A DNA stretch of 64,000 nt from Pseudomonas sp. GM41(2012) (GTDB lineage Bacteria > Pseudomonadota > Gammaproteobacteria > Pseudomonadales > Pseudomonadaceae). Shown here one piece after another: positions 41,693 to 49,660 of this stretch (the stretch's first letter is position 1; every line of letters starts with the position of its first letter). The translations under genes were made by a program, and so were the position numbers. The stretch spans positions 186,001 through 250,000 of the forward strand of contig NZ_AKJN02000012.1 of the NCBI RefSeq assembly GCF_000282315.2, written 5' to 3'. A model generated the notes under the pieces. The model saw nothing but the letters and a program-made list of their open reading frames with translations, was not told the DNA's origin and did not search any database.

Positions 41693-41998
41693 TCAGGTGT
41701 CTTGTTTGTTGCTCAGAACTTTGCCGGTGGTGGCATCGAAGTCCACGTCAAATTCTTTGCCATCGGCGGTGCGCAGTTCGACTTCGTACTCGTAGCCATT
41801 GAAATGGTTGTCCAGATCCGTGTCGGTGATGGTCGCGCCTGGATGCAATTTCAGAGCAGCCTGGTTCATTTCTTCCAGTGGCTTGATCTTGCCGCTTTTG
41901 ACCAGCTCAGGGATCTGGTCGACGCGGACATCAGCCTGGGCCAGGCCAGCGGTGAAGGTCAGGGCAGCGGCAGTGAACAGGGCAGTCAGGGTTTTCAT
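41693..41998 (-). CDS. PepSY-domain periplasmic protein
   Basis: A 101-residue protein with a cleavable signal peptide (residues 1-22, ending GLAQADV) and one PepSY domain (about 30-100, with GYEYEVELRTADGKEFDVDFDATTGKVL). Single PepSY proteins are thought to inhibit peptidases or to bind metals or redox partners; no such partner is near. The terminator follows it directly. Divergent neighbour none; glpQ lies upstream on the same strand with about 100 bases between. Confidence 0.9.
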   Translation of the reverse strand: MKTLTALFTAAALTFTAGLAQADVRVDQIPELVKSGKIKPLEEMNQAALKLHPGATITDTDLDNHFNGYEYEVELRTADGKEFDVDFDATTGKVLSNKQDT

Positions 41999-42107
41999 GA
42001 AGTTCTTTCCTTGGGTGATCCGTTTAAGTGGGATCAGGTTATCCGGCGCAACTTAATCCACCCTTAATTCCCCGAACGCGACTGGGTATAGATCATTCAC
42101 ATGTTCA

Positions 42108-43235
42108 TCAGTAACCGTTGTTCTGCAGCAATTGAGCAACACTGGCCGCCGCCGGGCGTTTGTAGAAGTTGAGCAGTTCGCTGGCGCGGTTGGTGAAGAT
42201 GCCGTCGACACCGGCGTCCATGACTTTCTGGTAATCCACGTCATCGTCGATGGTGTAAACGTGCACCAACAAGCCCTGATCGTGGGTGTACTGGTTCATC
42301 CACGGTTGCACCAAGTCTGAGTAACTCTGATCACCACCCTTGGTCAGCGCAGCAGAAGGGCCGGTGCCGATCGCGCCCTGGGCTTTGGCGTACTCGACCC
42401 ATTGCTGGAATTCGGCTTTGTCTTTCGGTTGTTGTTTGGCGTAATAAGTGGCTTTGTCCTTGTCGCCGGACTCGGCAAACGTCACCTTGGATTTCGGCTC
42501 GATACTGCCTTCACCGACCCACAGCAGGAGGATTTTCGGCACTTTCGGCATTTCCTTCTCGAGCAGTTCGAGGCTGCTCTTCTCGAAGGTTTGCAGCACG
42601 ACTTTACCTTTGCCCTGGCCAACCGCCAGATCGCTCTTCGCCAGTTTCGACCCCGCCGGGCTCAACCAGCCGCGATCCTGGAGTTTTTCCTTGAGGTCGT
42701 GCTCGATCCCGGGAAACTGCTTCGGCTCTTTGGTTTCGATGTACAGACCGGGCTTGTGCAGCGGATTGCCTTGGGCAATGTCGATGATTTCGTCGAGGGT
42801 CAGGATCTTCAGACCGACGTACGAAGGACGCGCGCGATCCGGGTAGGCAGTGTTGAACCAACTGCCGGCATCGAGGGTTTTTAGCTCGGCGATGGTGAAC
42901 TCGTTGGCCGGGCGGTCCTTGCGCTCAGGGAATTTACTGGCGACATCGGTGGTGCGTTGCAGGTTGTTGTCGTGCAGGGCGAACAGCACGCCATCCTTGC
43001 TGCGTTGCACGTCCAGTTCCAGGTAGTCGGCGCCCAGATCGCGGGACAGTTTGTAGGCGGCGGCGGTGGATTCCGGGGCATCGAAGGACGCGCCACGATG
43101 AGCGATCACGGCCGGATGCGGGATGCCCGTACGGGTTGCCAATGCGGTGGGGCTTGGCTCGCTGGCGGCCTGTGCCTGGCCGAGGCCCAGCATCAGACTC
43201 AGCAACAGGGCGCTCTTGGGGAAGGTAACAGGCAT
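42108..43235 (-). CDS. glpQ: Periplasmic glycerophosphodiester phosphodiesterase GlpQ
   Basis: A 375-residue exported enzyme. Start at ATG 43235, with AAAGGA 8 bases upstream; signal peptide at residues 1-23 (ending GQAQA). The catalytic HRGASFDAPEST begins at residue 46, with YLELDVQRSKDGVLFALHD about 25 residues later holding the Glu/Asp/His of the metal site. It releases glycerol-3-phosphate from phospholipid headgroups. The upstream DUF2025 gene is divergent. No clear Pho box was seen. Confidence 0.93.
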   Translation of the reverse strand: MPVTFPKSALLLSLMLGLGQAQAASEPSPTALATRTGIPHPAVIAHRGASFDAPESTAAAYKLSRDLGADYLELDVQRSKDGVLFALHDNNLQRTTDVASKFPERKDRPANEFTIAELKTLDAGSWFNTAYPDRARPSYVGLKILTLDEIIDIAQGNPLHKPGLYIETKEPKQFPGIEHDLKEKLQDRGWLSPAGSKLAKSDLAVGQGKGKVVLQTFEKSSLELLEKEMPKVPKILLLWVGEGSIEPKSKVTFAESGDKDKATYYAKQQPKDKAEFQQWVEYAKAQGAIGTGPSAALTKGGDQSYSDLVQPWMNQYTHDQGLLVHVYTIDDDVDYQKVMDAGVDGIFTNRASELLNFYKRPAAASVAQLLQNNGY

Positions 43236-43469
43236 GGTCGAGGTCCTTTCGCAGATTTTCAAAGACCTATCTTTTAACAACTGAGCGCCGCTTGCGCTAT
43301 CGCCAGACCGACATAAACGTGTTTAAAGCAGATTTTTTCAGCGCTTTTGTGCGCTTCTTTGCAGTACTCTTGGCCCCGGCAGTTACCCCGGCAGAGGGAA
43401 CGCCCATTCGCTTGCCCTGCGTGTAAACCATCGATCACCGGTCCTTTGCGACCTTCTGTGAGGTTTATC

Positions 43470-43796
43470 ATGCGCATCACTTCCGAGCTCATCTGCCAGG
43501 CCGCCGACCAACTCAAAGGCTTCGTCGGCCTCAATCGCAAGACCGGCCAGTACATTGTTCGATTCAGCGAAGACTCTTTCGGCATGGACGTGGCTGACGA
43601 CGGCATTATTCCCACCAGCGAATTCGTCTGGGCCCCAGGTTCCGCGCAGGCCATGACGCTCAAGCGTGAGTTGATTCAGTTGTTGCTGGATCAGAACATC
43701 GATGACCGGATCAACATCACCGAGCCGTTGCGGGTGTACATGAATCGGCGGGAGGTGCCGGAGATTTCGGCGGTTCGCCGTTTGGTGCAGGGCTGA
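43470..43796 (+). CDS. DUF2025 family protein
   Basis: A 108-residue protein. The start MRITSELICQAADQLKGFVG and the core RKTGQYIVRFSEDSFGMDVADDG match DUF2025, a small alpha/beta family conserved in pseudomonads (PA1123 type). No function is known. Start at ATG 43470 with GAGG 7 bases upstream. Divergent from glpQ. Confidence 0.85.
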   Translation: MRITSELICQAADQLKGFVGLNRKTGQYIVRFSEDSFGMDVADDGIIPTSEFVWAPGSAQAMTLKRELIQLLLDQNIDDRINITEPLRVYMNRREVPEISAVRRLVQG

Positions 43797-43820
43797 GTTT
43801 TGCGGTGATTGTGCTGGCCT

Positions 43821-43898
43821 CATCGCGAGCAGGCTCACTCCCACATTGGTCTTGTGATCGACACATAACCCATGTGGGAGTGAGCCTGCTCGCGATGG
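43821..43898. repeat. REP pair (GTGGGAGTGAGCCTGCTCGCGAT type)
   Basis: Inverted copies with a T in place of C (GAGTGAG) between converging genes. Confidence 0.85.
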
Positions 43899-43922
43899 CG
43901 GTCTTAAGAGCACCACAACCAC

Positions 43923-44246
43923 TCACTGGCTGAATGCATAAGCCCGCTCAACCATGCACACCCGCGTATGACAAGACGAATACCAGGTCGACCGCCCGCG
44001 CTCGCGAATCTCACAGTGCTCGGGATGATGTTTCCACGCCAGAATCGCCGCTTCGCTGGCCCAGTAGGACACCGTAATCCCGAGCCCGTCTTCACCCCGA
44101 GCCGATTCCACCCCCAGGAAACCGGGTTGCTCACGGGCCAGTTCTACCATGCGCTTGGCTGCCTGCTCGTAACCGTGATCACCGTCGGTGCGCAGGGAGG
44201 TAAAAATCACCGCGTAGTAAGGCGTTGGCGGAGTCTTGGCGATCAT
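43923..44246 (-). CDS. Antibiotic biosynthesis monooxygenase-type protein
   Basis: A 107-residue ferredoxin-like-fold protein of the ABM type. Seen: YYAVIFTSLR at the start, a central helix PGFLGVESARGEDGLGITVSYW, and the C-terminal VCMVERAYAF. These cofactor-free proteins may act as small oxygenases or as ligand sensors. Its start overlaps the stop of the amidotransferase gene by 4 bases (ATGA), so both are made together. Substrate unknown. Confidence 0.85.
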   Translation of the reverse strand: MIAKTPPTPYYAVIFTSLRTDGDHGYEQAAKRMVELAREQPGFLGVESARGEDGLGITVSYWASEAAILAWKHHPEHCEIRERGRSTWYSSCHTRVCMVERAYAFSQ

Positions 44247-44950
44247 GACTTCTGCCCCTTGCAGGCTGCGATCAATGCACGGACCAGCGGCGGCAGCGTG
44301 CCCTTGAGCGCTGCGCGTTCAGGTTGGAACAGCGTTGCGACGAAGAACGGATGCCCTTTGAGTTCCACCGCCCGTAAGTCATCTGAAGCATCATGGCCAA
44401 CAGCGCACAGCTGCTGGCTCAACAACTCACGTTCGAACGCGGGATTAACGCCGTAGCGGCAGCGATATCCTTCGACAATCTCAGCGCTTTCGTACGCCTC
44501 GGCGATCAACGAGCCTTCAACCAGATGAATGCTGTCGACGGCTTCCACCAGCGAACAGGTCAATGGCGTGAGCAGCGCTCGCGCCGCATCCGGCGATGTT
44601 TCACCGTGTTCGGCATCGTCCCAGCCCAGAACATTTCGGGCGTATTCGAGTACGGCGTGTTGAAAACCGCCGCAGGTACCCAGGAACGGCCGTTGCTGTT
44701 CACGGGCAAACCGAATCGCCCGCAACGCACCGTCCATATCGCGGTAAGGGCTGGCAGGCACGCACCAGAAACCGTCGAAATCAGCCAATGGCGCATCGGC
44801 GCTGATGCAGTCAGTGGCCAACCATTGGAACTGCACATCCGTGTTCGCCTGTTCAGCGGCCATGCCGAGGGCGACGGGAATGGCTTGGTGAGCGGTGACG
44901 TGCGGGTCGTAATCGCCGATCAGGGCGATGCGAATTGGGCGGGTTTCCAT
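44243..44950 (-). CDS. CTP-synthase-like class I glutamine amidotransferase-related protein
   Basis: A 235-residue protein related to the C-terminal glutaminase half of CTP synthase. The nucleophile elbow GTCGGFQH holds a Cys at residue 93, and the His-x-Glu pair is replaced by a looser HPFFVATLFQPE; the start RIALIGDYDPHVTAHQAIP matches the family named CTP synthase C-terminal region-related (seleno)protein. It lacks the synthetase domain, so it cannot make CTP. Start at ATG 44950. Operon with the ABM gene; divergent from a LysR gene 93 bases away. Confidence 0.85.
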   Translation of the reverse strand: METRPIRIALIGDYDPHVTAHQAIPVALGMAAEQANTDVQFQWLATDCISADAPLADFDGFWCVPASPYRDMDGALRAIRFAREQQRPFLGTCGGFQHAVLEYARNVLGWDDAEHGETSPDAARALLTPLTCSLVEAVDSIHLVEGSLIAEAYESAEIVEGYRCRYGVNPAFERELLSQQLCAVGHDASDDLRAVELKGHPFFVATLFQPERAALKGTLPPLVRALIAACKGQKS

Positions 44951-45043
44951 GAGTGCGCTCCACGCTTGTTGATTCCTGGCGCCCACTATAGATTGGCGTT
45001 CACGCACTCGATATTGGCGTTATCCCAATTGATCAATGCACCG

Positions 45044-45910
45044 ATGCACTATCGACTGGATTACCCCGACCTGTCCCTGATCCTCGCGCTGGTGCGTGGC
45101 GGCTCTCTGGCCCGGGCATCGACGTTGTTGAAGGTCGACGTCTCGACCGTATTTCGCGCCGTGCGCCGACTGGAAGCCGCGCTGGGCCAGCAACTGTTCG
45201 AAAAAAGCCGCGCCGGCTACTTGCCCACCACCTTGGCGCAAACCCTTGCCGAGCAGGCTGAGCGGGCCGAACAGGCGCTGGAGGCGGCGCGCATTGGCGT
45301 GGAGCAGGGTGGTGAAGTCATCAGCGGCACGGTGCGCCTGACCTGTACCGATTCGGTCTTGCAAGGCTTGCTGCTGCCGGCGTTGGCGAAGTTCATGCCC
45401 GGCTACCCGGCGCTGACCATCGAGTTGAGTACCTCCAACGACTTCGCCAACCTCAGCCGCCGGGATGCGGATATCGCCTTGCGCCTGACCCGCACACCGC
45501 CCGAACACTTGGTGGGTCGGCGATTGGCCCAGGTTTCCTATCGAGTCTGTGCCAGTGAGGCGTATCTGAAGTCGGTCGATTCCGAAGACCTGGCGTCGCT
45601 GACCTGGATCGCCCCGGACGATTTCCTCCCCGATCACCCCACCGTTGTGTGGCGCCGTCAGCAGTTGCCCGGCGTCACACCGGGTTATCGCTGCAACAGC
45701 ATGTTGTCGGTGACTGAGCTGGTGCGGGCCGGGCTCGGTGTCGCGGCATTGCCGGACTTCCTCATCGGTGACGGGCTGCAGCCGTTGAGCGAGCCACTAC
45801 ACGGTTACGACACGGCACTCTGGTTGCTGACCCGCCCGGACTGCCGCGCCTTGCGCTCGGTGGTGACGTTGTTCGATGAGTTGGGACAAAACATTCGTTT
45901 GCTTGCATAG
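45044..45910 (+). CDS. LysR-type transcriptional regulator
   Basis: A 288-residue LTTR. The HTH is at residues about 8-60 (GGSLARASTLLKVDVSTVFRAVRRLEAALGQQLFEK) and an effector domain follows. Start at ATG 45044, the first codon that begins at MHYRLDYPDLS. It is divergent from the amidotransferase-ABM pair and likely controls it. A longer frame to 44393 is not real because it reads antisense through that pair. Confidence 0.92.
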   Translation: MHYRLDYPDLSLILALVRGGSLARASTLLKVDVSTVFRAVRRLEAALGQQLFEKSRAGYLPTTLAQTLAEQAERAEQALEAARIGVEQGGEVISGTVRLTCTDSVLQGLLLPALAKFMPGYPALTIELSTSNDFANLSRRDADIALRLTRTPPEHLVGRRLAQVSYRVCASEAYLKSVDSEDLASLTWIAPDDFLPDHPTVVWRRQQLPGVTPGYRCNSMLSVTELVRAGLGVAALPDFLIGDGLQPLSEPLHGYDTALWLLTRPDCRALRSVVTLFDELGQNIRLLA

Positions 45911-46052
45911 GTGCCAACCCAGGAAACAGCCTTCGATATCTGGTGCATTTAACCTATGACGGCTGTCGACTTTTCTGATTGTTAAGGTAACTGCCGCCCT
46001 CTAGTTTTGACGTTACGTCATTCGACTGAACTGATACGAAAGAGGGATAACG

Positions 46053-46364
46053 ATGAAGAAAGTAACTCAATGGCTGGCGTCTTTTTGTATTTGCACGGTG
46101 GCGTGGCCGGTAATGGCGCAGCCATTTTCCTGTGGCGGGAAATTTCTGGGCAGCGATACGCAGGCGGAGCTTGCTCAGGCCATTGTCGAGGACGGTGGTC
46201 GTGCGGTAGGTGTTCAACGAGTGTTCGCTATTTGCCAAAAGGGTGTCATCCAGATCGTGCTGGATGGCAACAACGAGACATCGACACCCAGCTACAAAAA
46301 ACGCTGGCAGCAGCGTGCAGTCACACTGCTTCAGGTCCCCGCGGACAAGGTGGTGGTTCGCTGA
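46053..46364 (+). CDS. Small exported hypothetical protein
   Basis: A 103-residue protein with a signal peptide (residues 1-22, ending PVMAQ). The mature part has two Cys (near residues 27 and 61) that could form a disulfide, and a basic C-terminus. AGAGGG lies 6-7 bases before the ATG. No family recognised. Its stop (TGA at 46362) abuts the stop of the converging DUF1003 gene with no bases between. Confidence 0.75.
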   Translation: MKKVTQWLASFCICTVAWPVMAQPFSCGGKFLGSDTQAELAQAIVEDGGRAVGVQRVFAICQKGVIQIVLDGNNETSTPSYKKRWQQRAVTLLQVPADKVVVR

Positions 46365-46904
46365 TTAACGATTTGGCTGATCCTTGCGCACGAAGTGCTG
46401 ATGCATTTCCGAGGTCAGGCTTTCGATGCGTTCGGTGAGGGACTTGGTCATTTCGGTGAGCCGGGTGTTTTGCTCGAGCAACTCCAGCAGTTGCGCAGTG
46501 TTCTGCGCCGCTTGCGCCTGACGTTCACTGTTGGCGACGGCCAGGGTTTCGCGGTGCAGGGCGTCGGCGTCGGACTGGGCTTTATCCCGCGCCGCTTGAC
46601 GGGTCTGGGCCAGCAGAATCAACGGCGCGGCATACGCTGATTGCAGGCTGAACGCCAGGTTCAGCAGGATGAACGGGTAGAGATCGAAGTGGGCCACGCC
46701 GAACAGATTGAGGCAAACCCATAACACCACGATCAGCGTCTGCGCGCCGAGAAAGGTCGGCGTGCCGAAGAACCGCGCGAAGGCCTCGGCGCGCAGCGCA
46801 AACTTGTCGTTGCCAAAGGTAGGCACCAAGTGTGCGTGGGGGCGATGAAAACGCAGATGGTCGACGGGGAGGGCGGGTTGAGTGTCGGAAGTCGTGGTGG
46901 TCAT
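46365..46904 (-). CDS. DUF1003 family membrane protein
   Basis: A 179-residue protein. Two hydrophobic helices (about 45-70 and 75-105, with SLQSAYAAPLILLAQ) form the DUF1003 core, followed by a long C-terminal coiled coil rich in Gln, Arg and Ser (residues 108-179). Function unknown. Start at ATG 46904. Confidence 0.88.
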   Translation of the reverse strand: MTTTTSDTQPALPVDHLRFHRPHAHLVPTFGNDKFALRAEAFARFFGTPTFLGAQTLIVVLWVCLNLFGVAHFDLYPFILLNLAFSLQSAYAAPLILLAQTRQAARDKAQSDADALHRETLAVANSERQAQAAQNTAQLLELLEQNTRLTEMTKSLTERIESLTSEMHQHFVRKDQPNR

Positions 46905-46918
46905 GGTGCTCTCTGCAT

Positions 46919-46954
46919 GGCGCTGGGACTGAGGCTCACTATAGCCCCAGCGCC
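46919..46954. terminator. Hairpin between DUF1003 and TetR genes
   Basis: GGCGCTGGG and CCCAGCGCC, a perfect 9-bp stem with a 18-base loop, in the leader of the DUF1003 gene. It may end TetR-gene transcription, but no T tract is clear. Confidence 0.5.
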
Positions 46955-47044
46955 AGTTTCATTCTGAAACACATTGCGGTGTTTTATCCAGAGTGACCAG
47001 TGATTGGAAAAAACGGCAGACATTGTCATTTATTGCAGCTCGGT

Positions 47045-47653
47045 TCAGAGCTGATAGCAGGCCAGAAACATGTCCAGTGCCGACTCCACCACCGTGGTCT
47101 GCATCTCGGCTGACAAGCCGGGCAGGCCCATGGAAATCTGTGGCCAGAACGCAAAGGATTTGAGCATTCCCTGAATCTGTTGTGCGGCGAATTCGGGAGC
47201 GACCGGTTTCAAACGACCGTCGGCCTGGGCCGCGCGGATCCACACGGTCAGGCCTTCTTCGCGCTCACCCATTCGGGCGACCATATTCTGGGCGCGCTCG
47301 GGGGAATGGATGGTGGCGGCGATGGCCACTCGCGCCAGGTCGAGAAAATTGTCATCGCCCAGCATCTGCAATTTCGCCATCAGCATCCGGCGCATCTGGT
47401 CGCGCAGCGGCAGGTCGGGGTGGTAGGGCGTTTCTTGTTCTGACGTCACCCGCGCCCATAATTGATTGAGGATTTCGGCGAACAACTCTTCCTTGCTGGG
47501 GAAATGGTTGTACACCGTGCGCTTCGACACGCCGGCGGTGGCGGCGATCTTGTCCATGCTGGTGATGTCGAAACCGTTGGCACGGAATTCGGCAATCGCC
47601 GCCTGAATGATGGCTTCGCGTTTTCGGTCGGTGAGGCGCTGTGGAGCTGTCAT
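47045..47653 (-). CDS. TetR/AcrR-type transcriptional regulator
   Basis: A 202-residue repressor. The HTH is at residues about 12-58 (AIIQAAIAEFRANGFDITSMDKIAATAGVSKRTVYNHFPSKEELF). The C-terminal effector domain is typical in length. It is divergent from the MBL hydrolase gene, and two operator-like sites lie between, so it probably represses both. Start at ATG 47653. Confidence 0.92.
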   Translation of the reverse strand: MTAPQRLTDRKREAIIQAAIAEFRANGFDITSMDKIAATAGVSKRTVYNHFPSKEELFAEILNQLWARVTSEQETPYHPDLPLRDQMRRMLMAKLQMLGDDNFLDLARVAIAATIHSPERAQNMVARMGEREEGLTVWIRAAQADGRLKPVAPEFAAQQIQGMLKSFAFWPQISMGLPGLSAEMQTTVVESALDMFLACYQL

Positions 47654-47684
47654 AAGTACGCTTTTGGCAGGAAGAAGTGAGAAC

Positions 47685-47700
47685 TACACTTGGCAGTTTA
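47685..47700. promoter_or_regulatory. Candidate TetR operator, imperfect
   Basis: TACACTTGGCAGTTTA, an imperfect copy of the strong palindrome 47 bases downstream. Confidence 0.6.
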
Positions 47701-47731
47701 CTTGTGATCAGCTTTGATGCAACCTAGAAAC

Positions 47732-47747
47732 TACACTGTGCAGTGTA
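47732..47747. promoter_or_regulatory. Candidate TetR operator
   Basis: TACACTG, two bases, CAGTGTA: a perfect 7-bp arm palindrome in the shared promoter of the TetR and MBL genes, the position expected for a repressor site. Confidence 0.75.
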
Positions 47748-47868
47748 ATGTTTTGTTAATCCTGCGCAGTGAAAAATAGAATCTCCGGCTGATGCGTGCG
47801 TGCCTTGGCCATTTATCGTCCCAAGCGGAAAACTGCGAATCAGTTGGTTTTCCTGGAGTCATTCAGTC

Positions 47869-48927
47869 ATGGCCACTTCAACTTCCCCTGCGGACAACGT
47901 CTCCACACCTGAAGCATCCCGTCAGGCAGAAGGGCACTTCCGAAACCATGCGCCCGTGCAACGCGAAGGCTTTCGCAAAATGGTGCGCATCATGTGGAAC
48001 ATGATCTTCCACAAACCGCGTAACACCCGCCCTACGGCGCCTGTCCCGGTGCAAACCCTGACTCAGGCAGCGTTGATCGCCGCACCTAACCACAGCGTCT
48101 ACCGCCTCGGCCATTCCACCGTACTGCTTAAACTGCGGGACAAATTCTGGATCACCGACCCGGTCTTCGCCGAGCGTGCCTCACCGGTGCAATGGGCCGG
48201 CCCGAAGCGCTTTCACCAGCCGCCGATCAGCCTCGAAGAACTGCCGCCTATTGAAGCGGTGATCCTGTCCCACGATCACTACGACCACCTCGATTATCAA
48301 GCGGTGCTCAAACTGGCGGACAAGGCCAAGTACTTTCTGACACCGCTGGGCGTGGGCGACACCCTGATCAAATGGGGCATCGACGCCAGCAAGGTCCGAC
48401 AACTGGACTGGTGGCAAGGCACTGAGATCGACGGTATTCAGTTCATCGCCACACCTTCGCAGCACTTTTCCGGTCGCGGTCTGTTCGATGGCAACAGCAC
48501 GCTGTGGGCCTCGTGGGTGATGATCGACGGCGACGCGCGAATTTTCTTCAGCGGCGACAGCGGTTATTTCGATGGCTTCAAACGCATCGGCGAGCAGTAC
48601 GGCCCCTTCGACCTGACACTCATGGAAACCGGTGCCTACAACGTTGAGTGGCCGCATGTGCACATGCAGCCGGAGCAAACCCTACAGGCGCACATCGACC
48701 TCAAAGGCCGCTGGTTATTGCCGATTCACAACGGCACATTCGATTTGTCGATGCATGCTTGGTTCGAACCTTTCGACCGCATTCTGGCATTGGCCTGGGA
48801 GCGGAATGTTTCGATTACCACGCCGCAGATGGGGCAGGCGTTTAATGTGATGTATCCGCAGCGGGGCAGCGCTTGGTGGTCGGAGATGGAAAACGTTGGT
48901 GATCAGGTGGAGCCTCAGAACGCTTGA
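47869..48927 (+). CDS. MBL-fold metallohydrolase, NAPE-PLD/UlaG-like
   Basis: A 352-residue protein with the metallo-beta-lactamase signature VILSHDHYDHLDYQ near residue 130, metal His/Asp further along (GDSGYFDG near 223; HVHMQPEQ near 262) and an extra N-terminal region of about 60 residues. The motif run matches the NAPE-PLD-like branch, which hydrolyses phosphodiesters in membrane lipids. Start at ATG 47869 with CTGGAG 10 bases upstream. Divergent TetR gene suggests induction by its substrate or a lipid. Confidence 0.88.
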   Translation: MATSTSPADNVSTPEASRQAEGHFRNHAPVQREGFRKMVRIMWNMIFHKPRNTRPTAPVPVQTLTQAALIAAPNHSVYRLGHSTVLLKLRDKFWITDPVFAERASPVQWAGPKRFHQPPISLEELPPIEAVILSHDHYDHLDYQAVLKLADKAKYFLTPLGVGDTLIKWGIDASKVRQLDWWQGTEIDGIQFIATPSQHFSGRGLFDGNSTLWASWVMIDGDARIFFSGDSGYFDGFKRIGEQYGPFDLTLMETGAYNVEWPHVHMQPEQTLQAHIDLKGRWLLPIHNGTFDLSMHAWFEPFDRILALAWERNVSITTPQMGQAFNVMYPQRGSAWWSEMENVGDQVEPQNA

Positions 48928-48977
48928 TGATGTGTCGCCGGGCCGACTCACGGAGCGGCCCGAGTTTCACAACCAAA

Positions 48978-49238
48978 CTAGCTGCGTTCGTCCTGTAGCA
49001 GATTTAGATATTCCGAGATCTTTGCCACAGTCAAATCGCGAAATTTTCCGCGGAGCATTTCATTCAGCTCCTCTTGCGACAGCCCGAGTTGTTGTGCCGC
49101 CTCAGTCTTACTCAGACGCCCGGTTTCGAGAAGTATGCCAATCTTCATAACGTACTCAGATTTGGCCCGCATCTCATCCGCGTCGGGATAGCCCAGTGCC
49201 TTGTAAACACAGCTATCGCTTCCATCGACTTCATTCAT
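48978..49238 (-). CDS. HTH_37-type antitoxin-like DNA-binding protein
   Basis: An 86-residue XRE-type HTH protein: YKALGYPDADEMRAKSEYVMKIGILLETGRLSKTEAAQQLGLSQEELNEMLRGKFRDLTVAKI. This pattern fits the HTH_37/HigA2 group, whose members usually pair with a RelE/HigB-type toxin. No toxin gene is adjacent. ATG 49238 is chosen over GTG 49253, which has no separate ribosome site; GAGGTG precedes the ATG. The preceding HTH gene on the same strand ends 12 bases before this start. Confidence 0.8.
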   Translation of the reverse strand: MNEVDGSDSCVYKALGYPDADEMRAKSEYVMKIGILLETGRLSKTEAAQQLGLSQEELNEMLRGKFRDLTVAKISEYLNLLQDERS

Positions 49239-49249
49239 TCGCCGACACC

Positions 49250-49567
49250 TCACTCAACCATCGCATAATCCGCCCGCCCCACCGGATCGGGCGTCGACCC
49301 TTTCACATTCATCCCTCGACCCGGCGCGAACCCCGGGAAGAACACCAACCCCTCCGATTCAAACCGATAAGCCAACGCCAGCCGCGTAACATCCAGCACA
49401 CCGCGTTCATCCTCAAATCGCTGAATAGCGTCCACCGAAACCCCGGATTCCCGAGACAGCTCCTCCACACTCCAACCCAGCATCGCTCGGGCCTGAACGC
49501 TATGTGCGGGGGTGAACTGGAAAAGGGCGATACGTTCCAGGGTGATTTTCATCGCAAGAGAGGCCAT
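49250..49567 (-). CDS. XRE-family transcriptional regulator
   Basis: A 105-residue protein with a Cro/CI-type HTH near its middle (SVQARAMLGWSVEELSRESGVSVDAIQRFEDERG), where SVEELSRESGVSVDAIQRFE is the recognition pair. Start at ATG 49567 with GGAG 7 bases upstream; a TTG at 49585 is in frame. It overlaps the leader of the antitoxin-like gene downstream. An inverted TGTAC/GTACA site lies upstream and may be its operator. Confidence 0.82.
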   Translation of the reverse strand: MASLAMKITLERIALFQFTPAHSVQARAMLGWSVEELSRESGVSVDAIQRFEDERGVLDVTRLALAYRFESEGLVFFPGFAPGRGMNVKGSTPDPVGRADYAMVE

Positions 49568-49601
49568 GGTGTTCTCCGGGCTCAAGAGTGCTGATTCAAA
49601 A

Positions 49602-49620
49602 TGTACTGTGTTTTTGTACA
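49602..49620. promoter_or_regulatory. Candidate operator upstream of the XRE gene
   Basis: TGTAC, 9 bases, GTACA in the promoter region of the XRE gene on the minus strand, the layout of an autoregulatory repressor site. Confidence 0.55.
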
Positions 49621-49660
49621 GTTGTTTTGAGCCCGAATCAAACTCATTTTTTGATTGGTT

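Noticed and set aside
44243..44950. Selenocysteine in the amidotransferase-like protein
   Set aside because: The family name includes seleno, but the nucleophile codon here is an ordinary Cys codon and no in-frame TGA is read through.
44393..45910. 505-codon LysR frame with an extra N-terminal half
   Set aside because: The extra part is antisense to the amidotransferase gene; the LysR HTH starts properly at ATG 45044.
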